From Cladorhizidae sp. MBARI D1340-BT2 (Eukaryota; Porifera; Demospongiae; Poecilosclerida; Cladorhizidae), in the NCBI GenBank assembly GCA_028752905.1, contig JAQNBH010000010.1, positions 17,401,922-17,465,921 of the forward strand: a DNA stretch of 64,000 bases. The letters are read 5' to 3'. The notes under the pieces were generated by a model. The model did no database searches and was not told the DNA's origin. It was given only the letters and a program-made list of their open reading frames with translations. Below are positions 57,313-64,000 of the stretch, in pieces. Position numbers and translations under genes: made by a program. The first letter of the stretch is position 1. Every line of letters begins with the position of its first letter.

Positions 57313-58278
57313 ATTATAATAATAATAATAATATATGATTTTACAGCAAGACACGTATGTGTGGAAGATACATTGAGTCTGTTCAGAAATGTGATAAATG
57401 CTGACGGTATGCCTGTAAGTCCTATAGGCACCCATTTTTTAATTAAAAGTACTTATAATTATCTAGCGAGATTAGTGTAGGGTGATTAGATGCATCTTGC
57501 ACAGGGACATGAGAAGTGATACGTGCAGGGTTGCTCAGATATAAAGTGCTGGTTGAAGTGGTCCCAAAATATATTTATCAGCTGGCAGCGAAGTGTTGTA
57601 AGTGACAGATCCAAGTTTAGAGGAGGGAGTGAGTTCCACAGTCTGGGAAGTCTATTGAAATAGAAATGACTGATGCGGTTAGTTCTTGATCTAGTGTGCC
57701 TTAACTTGGCATTGGATGACGATCTGGTGTTGTTGGAGGAGATCGAAATGTAATGATTAATGTTAAATCTATCTGTGGGATTCTTCAGTTCTTTGATGTA
57801 GAACATGATGTCAGCTATTTCGTACCACATCATTAAGGGTAATATGTTCAGGGCTAGCAGCCTGTCTCTATATTCCATCAAAGAATTGTTCAAAATGAAC
57901 TTTGTTGCCCTTCTTTGGACCTTTTCCAACATAGTGATCTCCTTAATTAACCGTGGCCTCCAAACTTGTGAACAGTATGTTAGCTTTGACCTGACCAGAG
58001 CGAGATAGAGTGTTCTCAGTGTTTCTCTCGATGACATTCTGCCAAATGTACGTTTCAGTATTCCCAGTTGCTGATATGCTTTCGCAGTGATCGCACCATA
58101 TTGTTGGGACCAAGATAGGTCTGTCGAGATGACAACTCCTAAATCCTTGTGAGAATCCTTGGCAGGTAATGGCATGTCCTTGATGGTGTAGTTGAAATCA
58201 ATGCTGTGTTTGGTGGAATTAAACCGTAACAGGATGCATTTGGAGACATTGAATGGAAGTTTCCATTGCAAGCTCCAT
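57313..58278 (-). mobile_element. 5'-truncated LINE in 5S gene (S3)
   Basis: 966 bp, matching S2 including CTGTTCAG, so S2 and S3 come from one block duplication of period 5,475 bp. It carries the same reverse-transcriptase fragment (58,271-57,486). Confidence 0.92.
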
Positions 58279-58283
58279 TACTT

Positions 58284-58322
58284 GGATGGGTGACCGCCTG
58301 GGAACAGCAGGTGTTGTAGGCT
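58284..58322 (+). pseudogene. 5S rRNA nt 81-119 (unit S3)
   Basis: Remainder of the S3 split gene. Confidence 0.95.
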
Positions 58323-59067
58323 TTTTGCTGGCCTCTCTTTATTTTTTCTTCTTCTTTTTCACCTCTTACTTTGTGCAATAGTAATTCTACTCGGCAAGCG
58401 TAGAACCATGAATTCAGTCAGACATTTGGCATTTGCACTTGGCTGAACAGTTCGATCAGGGAAAAACAACAGCATGTGCCAAGATTTTGTTTGCCATTGA
58501 ACTTGGAGGGGAAAATTGGATATATCGTATTTTAAAAATCGACCCATGCTGCTTCGACTACCTTCTGCCACCACTTGGTGATATATAGAACTTGGAGAAA
58601 AACATGAAGGGAAAAATGAGCACCACTGTGGATTGGAACAAGCCTATCGATGTTTAGTTCTTTTACGCATGGAGGGAATAAGGTTGGGCTGAAATGAAAT
58701 AGTGCAGCTTGTACTTTCGAACATGCCTTCTCTTGTGTGTTCTTAATTGAACGAGTTTTTATTCGGGGTAAAAGATTGGTTAACAAATGCCTCCACTGGA
58801 GTTGATTTCAGCCTTGTGTCATACTCCACTTCTAGTCCACTTTGAAGGACAGGATATCTGAAAGTGAGGTCAGCTTTGATAGCTATAAAAAAAACCTGAT
58901 TTAAAAATGGAAAAGAAAAAGGAAGAGTTGGAGCTTCACAGAGTCTTTTAAGATCTGTGACAAAGCCAAACTTATGATGTTATGTATATCACAAGTTCAA
59001 GTATTGAATGTACTCTCTGCTTCGACTAATACCAAGCTGATGTGTCATCTGATGGAGTTCTATATAG

Positions 59068-59674
59068 CAGACATATTTCTGTTTGCATTGGAAACAAAAA
59101 TGAGCAAAAAGTCCACGAAATATCAACCCTATAGTAACCATTCACACTAAGGATACTATCACTGATCAAAACCAGCCCTCGTTGTTTTTAGAGACACAAT
59201 CTTCAGGCATCCCCTGCAAACATGATGATGCTGTACACAATTTTCATCTCTAGCATGTGTCTTTAATCACACTAAAGATCAGGTCCTGAAAGTTTGAGCT
59301 CCTTGCTAAGCTACAGCTAGAACACATGATTTGGGGGCGGGGGGGGGGGGGGGGGGGGGGGGGGGGGATAAATTCTGCTAGTATATCTGTTGAAGGTTAC
59401 TCTGCTGGTAATATCTGCAGAGCTCCAAGAAGGGAAGAAGGGAAGAACAGAGGAGAAGCATATGTTTGGACTGCCTATAGGCTAGACATGTAGTAGGGAA
59501 CAGTGGCTTTGGACATAGAGTGGCTTTGGATATAGAGTGGCTTTGGACAGTGGCTTTTGTTTCGTGGCTTTTTTTTCGTGGCTTTTTTTTCGTGGCTTTT
59601 GTTTGGTGGTTTTTGTTTGGTGGCTTTTGTTTCGTGGCTTTTGTTTCGTGGATTTTATTTCGTGGCTTTTGTTT
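59068..59674. repeat. Spacer block with inverted segment, poly-G and 14-bp repeats (copy 3)
   Basis: Same layout as copy 2; G-run G5-C-G29 (59,333-59,367). Confidence 0.9.
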
Positions 59675-59976
59675 AAGGATCGTCACGTTTTGACCGTCAC
59701 AGCTTCCAGGTAGAAGTTAGTAGTCCTAACGAAAGCTGATCTACGGTCCAGGAGAAATTGGCTGACTCTCAATTGATACTAGGACCTTGCGAATGACATA
59801 AGAACTTGGGGAAAAGAAGATGGAAAAAATAGAGTGCACAAAACATTAGTAACCGCTGTTGAATTGGAACAAGCCGGAAATCTGTCTCTTCTAGAGAAGA
59901 GTTTTAACGCAGCGGTGAGAAAACATAGCTTGAAGAGAAAATGCATTTTATAAGTGATGAAATGTGGTGTCTGGAT

Positions 59977-60095
59977 GCCTACGACCATACCACGTTGAGA
60001 ACACCGGTTCTCGTCCGATCACCGAAGTTAAGCAGCGTTGGGCCTGCCCAGTACTTGGATGGGTGACCGCCTGGGAACAGCAGGTGTTGTAGGCT
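59977..60095 (+). rRNA. 5S ribosomal RNA
   Basis: Full consensus copy downstream of a poly-G block spacer. Confidence 0.97.
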
Positions 60096-60841
60096 TTTTG
60101 CTGGCCTCTCTCTTTTTTTTCTTCTTCTTTTTCACCTCTTACTTTGTGCAATAGTAATTCTACTCGGCAAGCGTAGAACCATGAATTCAGTCAGACATTT
60201 GGCATTTGCACTTGGCTGAACAGTTGGATCAGGGAAAAACAACAGCATGTGCCAAGATTTTGTTTGCCATTGAACTTGGAGGGAAAAATTGGATATATCG
60301 TATTTAAAAAATCGACCCATGCTGCTTCAACTACCTTCTGCCACCACTTGGTGATATATAGAACTTGGAGGAAAACATGAAGGGAAAAATGAGCACCACT
60401 GTGGATTGGAACAAGCCTATCGATGTTTAGTTCTTTTACGCATGGAGGGAATAAAGTTGGGCTGAAATTAAATAGTGCAGCTTGTACTTTCGAACATGCC
60501 TTCTCTTGTGTGTTCTTAATTGAACGAGTTTTTATTCGGGGTAAAAGATTGGTTAACAAATGCCTCCACTGGAGTTGATTTCAGCCTTGTGTCATACTCC
60601 ACTTCTAGTCCACTTTGAAGGACAGGATATCTGAAAGTGAGGTCAGCTTTGATAGCTATAAAAAAAAACCTGATTTAAAAATGGAAAAGAAAAAGGAAGA
60701 GTTGGAGCTTCACAGAGTCTTTTAAGATCTGTGACAAAGCCAAACTTATGATGTTATGTATATCACAAGTTCAAGTATTGAATGTACTCTCTGCTTCGAC
60801 TAATACCAAGCTGATGTGTCATCTGATGGAGTTCTATATAG

Positions 60842-61437
60842 CAGACATATTTCTGTTTGCATTGGAAACAAAAATGAGCAAAAAGTCCACGAAATATCAA
60901 CCCTATAGTAACCATTCACACTAAGGATACTATCACTGATCAAAACCAGCCCTCGTTGTTTTTAGAGACACAATCTTCAGGCATCCCCTGCAAACATGAT
61001 GATGCTGTACACAATTTTCATCTCTAGCATGTGTCTTTAATCACACTAAAGATCAGGTCCTGAAAGTTTGAGCTCCTTGCTAAGCTACAGCTAGAACACA
61101 TGATTTGGGGGCGGGGGGGGGGGGGGGGGGATAAATTCTGCTAGTATATCTGTTGAAGGTTACTCTGCTGGTAATATCTGCAGAGCTCCAAGAAGGGAAG
61201 AAGGGAAGAACAGAGGAGAAGCATATGTTTGGACTGCCTATAGGCTAGACATGTAGTAGGGAACAGTGGCTTTGGACATAGAGTGGCTTTGGATATAGAG
61301 TGGCTTTGGACAGTGGCTTTTGTTTCGTGGCTTTTTTTTCGTGGCTTTTTTTTCGTGGCTTTTGTTTGGTGGTTTTTGTTTGGTGGCTTTTGTTTCGTGG
61401 CTTTTGTTTCGTGGATTTTATTTCGTGGCTTTTGTTT
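60842..61437. repeat. Spacer block with inverted segment, poly-G and 14-bp repeats (copy 4)
   Basis: Same layout; the G-run is only G5-C-G18 (61,107-61,130), so homopolymer length varies between otherwise near-identical units. Confidence 0.9.
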
Positions 61438-61739
61438 AAGGATCGTCACGTTTTGACCGTCACAGCTTCCAGGTAGAAGTTAGTAGTCCTAACGAAAGCT
61501 GATCTACGGTCCAGGAGAAATTGGCTGACTCTCAATTGATACTAGGACCTTGCGAATGACATAAGAACTTGGGGAAAAGAAGATGGAAAAAATAGAGTGC
61601 ACAAAACATTAGTAACCGCTGTTGAATTGGAACAAGCCGGAAATCTGTCTCTTCTAGAGAAGAGTTTTAACGCAGCGGTGAGAAAACATAGCTTGAAGAG
61701 AAAATGCATTTTATAAGTGATGAAATGTGGTGTCTGGAT

Positions 61740-61858
61740 GCCTACGACCATACCACGTTGAGAACACCGGTTCTCGTCCGATCACCGAAGTTAAGCAGCG
61801 TTGGGCCTGCCCAGTACTTGGATGGGTGACCGCCTGGGAACAGCAGGTGTTGTAGGCT
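61740..61858 (+). rRNA. 5S ribosomal RNA
   Basis: Full consensus copy. The preceding unit (59,977) also carries the poly-G block, so this unit type is itself tandemly duplicated here. Confidence 0.97.
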
Positions 61859-63105
61859 TTTTGCTGGCCTCTCTCTTTTTTTTCTTCTTCTTTTTCACCT
61901 CTTACTTTGTGCAATAGTAATTCTACTCGGCAAGCGTAGAACCATGAATTCAGTCAGACATTTGGCATTTGCACTTGGCTGAACAGTTGGATCAGGGAAA
62001 AACAACAGCATGTGCCAAGATTTTGTTTGCCATTGAACTTGGAGGGAAAAATTGGATATATCGTATTTAAAAAATCGACCCATGCTGCTTCAACTACCTT
62101 CTGCCACCACTTGGTGATATATAGAACTTGGAGGAAAACATGAAGGGAAAAATGAGCACCACTGTGGATTGGAACAAGCCTATCGATGTTTAGTTCTTTT
62201 ACGCATGGAGGGAATAAAGTTGGGCTGAAATTAAATAGTGCAGCTTGTACTTTCGAACATGCCTTCTCTTGTGTGTTCTTAATTGAACGAGTTTTTATTC
62301 GGGGTAAAAGATTGGTTAACAAATGCCTCCACTGGAGTTGATTTCAGCCTTGTGTCATACTCCACTTCTAGTCCACTTTGAAGGACAGGATATCTGAAAG
62401 TGAGGTCAGCTTTGATAGCTATAAAAAAACACCTGATTTAAAAATGGAAAAGAAAAAGGAAGAGTTGGAGCTTCACAGAGTCTTTTAAGATCTGTGACAA
62501 AGCCAAACTTATGATGTTATGTATATCACAAGTTCAAGTATTGAATGTACTCTCTGCTTCGACTAATACCAAGCTGATGTGTCATCTGATGGAGTTCTAT
62601 ATAGTGAAAATTGTGTACAGCATCATCATGTTTGCAGGGGATGCCTGAAGATTGTGTCTCTAAAAACAACGAGGGCTGGTTTTGATCAGTGATAGTATCC
62701 TTAGTGTGAATGGTTACTATAGGGTTGATATTTCGTGGACTTTTTGCTCATTTTTGTTTCCAATGCAAACAGAAATATGTCTGGTCTAGAAGGGGTAAGG
62801 ATCGTCACGTTTTGACCGTCACTGCGAAGTGAACTTCCAGGTAGAAGTTAGTAGTCCTAACGAAAGCTGATCTACGGTCCAGGAGAAATTGGCTGACTCT
62901 CAATTGAAACTAGGACCTTGCGAATGACATAAGAACTTGGGGAAAAGAAGATGAAAAAAATAGAGTGCACAAAACATTAGTAACCGCTGTTGAATTGGAA
63001 CAAGCCGGAAATCTGTCTCTTCTAGAAGAGTTTTAACGCAGCGGTGAGAAAACATAGCTTGAAGAGAAAATGCATTTTATAAGTGATGAAATGTGGTGTC
63101 TGGAT

Positions 63106-63185
63106 GCCTACGACCATACCACGTTGAGAACACCGGTTCTCGTCCGATCACCGAAGTTAAGCAGCGTTGGGCCTGCCCAGTACTT
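63106..63185 (+). pseudogene. 5S rRNA nt 1-80, split by LINE (unit S4)
   Basis: Same break after TACTT; the LINE and the rest of the gene run off the window. Confidence 0.94.
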
Positions 63186-64000
63186 ATTATAATAATAATA
63201 ATAATATATGATTTTACAGCAAGACACGTATGTGTGGAAGATACATTGAGTGTGTTCAGAAATGTGATAAATGCTGACGGTATGCCTGTAAGTCCTATAG
63301 GCACCCATTTTTTAATTAAAAGTACTTATAATTATCTAGCGAGATTAGTGTAGGGTGATTAGATGCATCTTGCACAGGGACATGAGAAGTGATACGTGCA
63401 GGGTTGCTCAGATATAAAGTGCTGGTTGAAGTGGTCCCAAAATATATTTATCAGCTGGCAGCGAAGTGTTGTAAGTGACAGATCCAAGTTTAGAGGAGGG
63501 AGTGAGTTCCACAGTCTGGGAAGTCTATTGAAATAGAAATGACTGATGCGGTTAGTTCTTGATCTAGTGTGCCTTAACTTGGCATTGGATGACGATCTGG
63601 TGTTGTTGGAGGAGATCGAAATGTAATGATTAATGTTAAATCTATCTGTGGGATTCTTCAGTTCTTTGATGTAGAACATGATGTCAGCTATTTCGTACCA
63701 CATCATTAAGGGTAATATGTTCAGGGCTAGCAGCCTGTCTCTATATTCCATCAAAGAATTGTTCAAAATGAACTTTGTTGCCCTTCTTTGGACCTTTTCC
63801 AACATAGTGATCTCCTTAATTAACCGTGGCCTCCAAACTTGTGAACAGTATGTTAGCTTTGACCTGACCAGAGCGAGATAGAGTGTTCTCAGTGTTTCTC
63901 TCGATGACATTCTGCCAAATGTACGTTTCAGTATTCCCAGTTGCTGATATGCTTTCGCAGTGATCGCACCATATTGTTGGGACCAAGATAGGTCTGTCGA
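63186..64000 (-). mobile_element. 5'-truncated LINE in 5S gene (S4, cut by window end)
   Basis: The first 815 bp match S1 to S3, and the 3' UTR has GTGTTCAG as in S1. The coding fragment is interrupted only by the window edge. Confidence 0.9.

Larger units (their letters stand above)
39300..64000 (+). repeat. Tandem 5S rDNA array, plus-strand section
   Basis: The same unit appears in the opposite orientation and runs off the window. Three unit types alternate: normal units, units whose 5S gene is split by a 966-bp LINE, and units with an inverted spacer segment plus a poly-G block. Successive split units start at 46,697, 51,758, 57,233 and 63,106, so whole multi-unit blocks of about 5.1-5.9 kb have been tandemly duplicated. 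Confidence 0.95.

Overview
The window is nuclear DNA of a multicellular eukaryote, most likely a marine invertebrate. Evidence is spliced genes with short introns, metazoan-type 5S rRNA genes, and animal transposon families (Ginger, Tigger/pogo, hAT-like, piggyBac-like, Gypsy, LINE). A sponge is a reasonable guess, but nothing here proves it.

Region 1-5,400 holds the 3' end of a DEAD-box RNA helicase gene of the DDX21/DDX50 type (+ strand). Its introns are expanded by three different minisatellites. Region 5,400-10,876 is gene-poor. It carries a dead Tigger/pogo element (7,168-8,513, TA target duplication) and a dead hAT-like element (8,784-10,876), whose right end abuts 5S spacer DNA.

From 10,877 to the end the window is a rearranged tandem 5S rDNA array with a unit of about 1.36 kb: a 119-nt gene, a T-run terminator, and a TATA-like box 28 bp upstream. 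Genes lie on the minus strand from about 11.4 to 39.3 kb and on the plus strand from 39.3 to 64 kb. The flanks of this switch form a large inverted repeat (about 11.4-20.7 kb against 39.3-46.7 kb).

The array is heavily invaded. (i) A Gypsy LTR retrotransposon (22,683-28,172) has 202-bp LTRs, an ATCAT duplication, one in-frame stop, and a 16-nt site next to the 5' LTR that is complementary to the LTR itself, suggesting self-priming. (ii) A complete Ginger1-type DNA transposon (31,021-35,969) has CATG duplications and encodes integrase, Ulp1 protease and a PHD finger. (iii) Two mirror-image partial Ginger copies derive from one insertion at CCGG inside a 5S gene. (iv) A 5'-truncated LINE split another 5S gene after nucleotide 80, and that split unit was then copied at least four times. 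(v) An older LINE fragment lies inside all three Ginger copies, and in one of them a piggyBac-like element lies inside that LINE.

Apart from the helicase and the 5S genes, no host gene is supported. Recurrent open frames of 60-125 codons across the spacer and 5S genes are judged non-coding.
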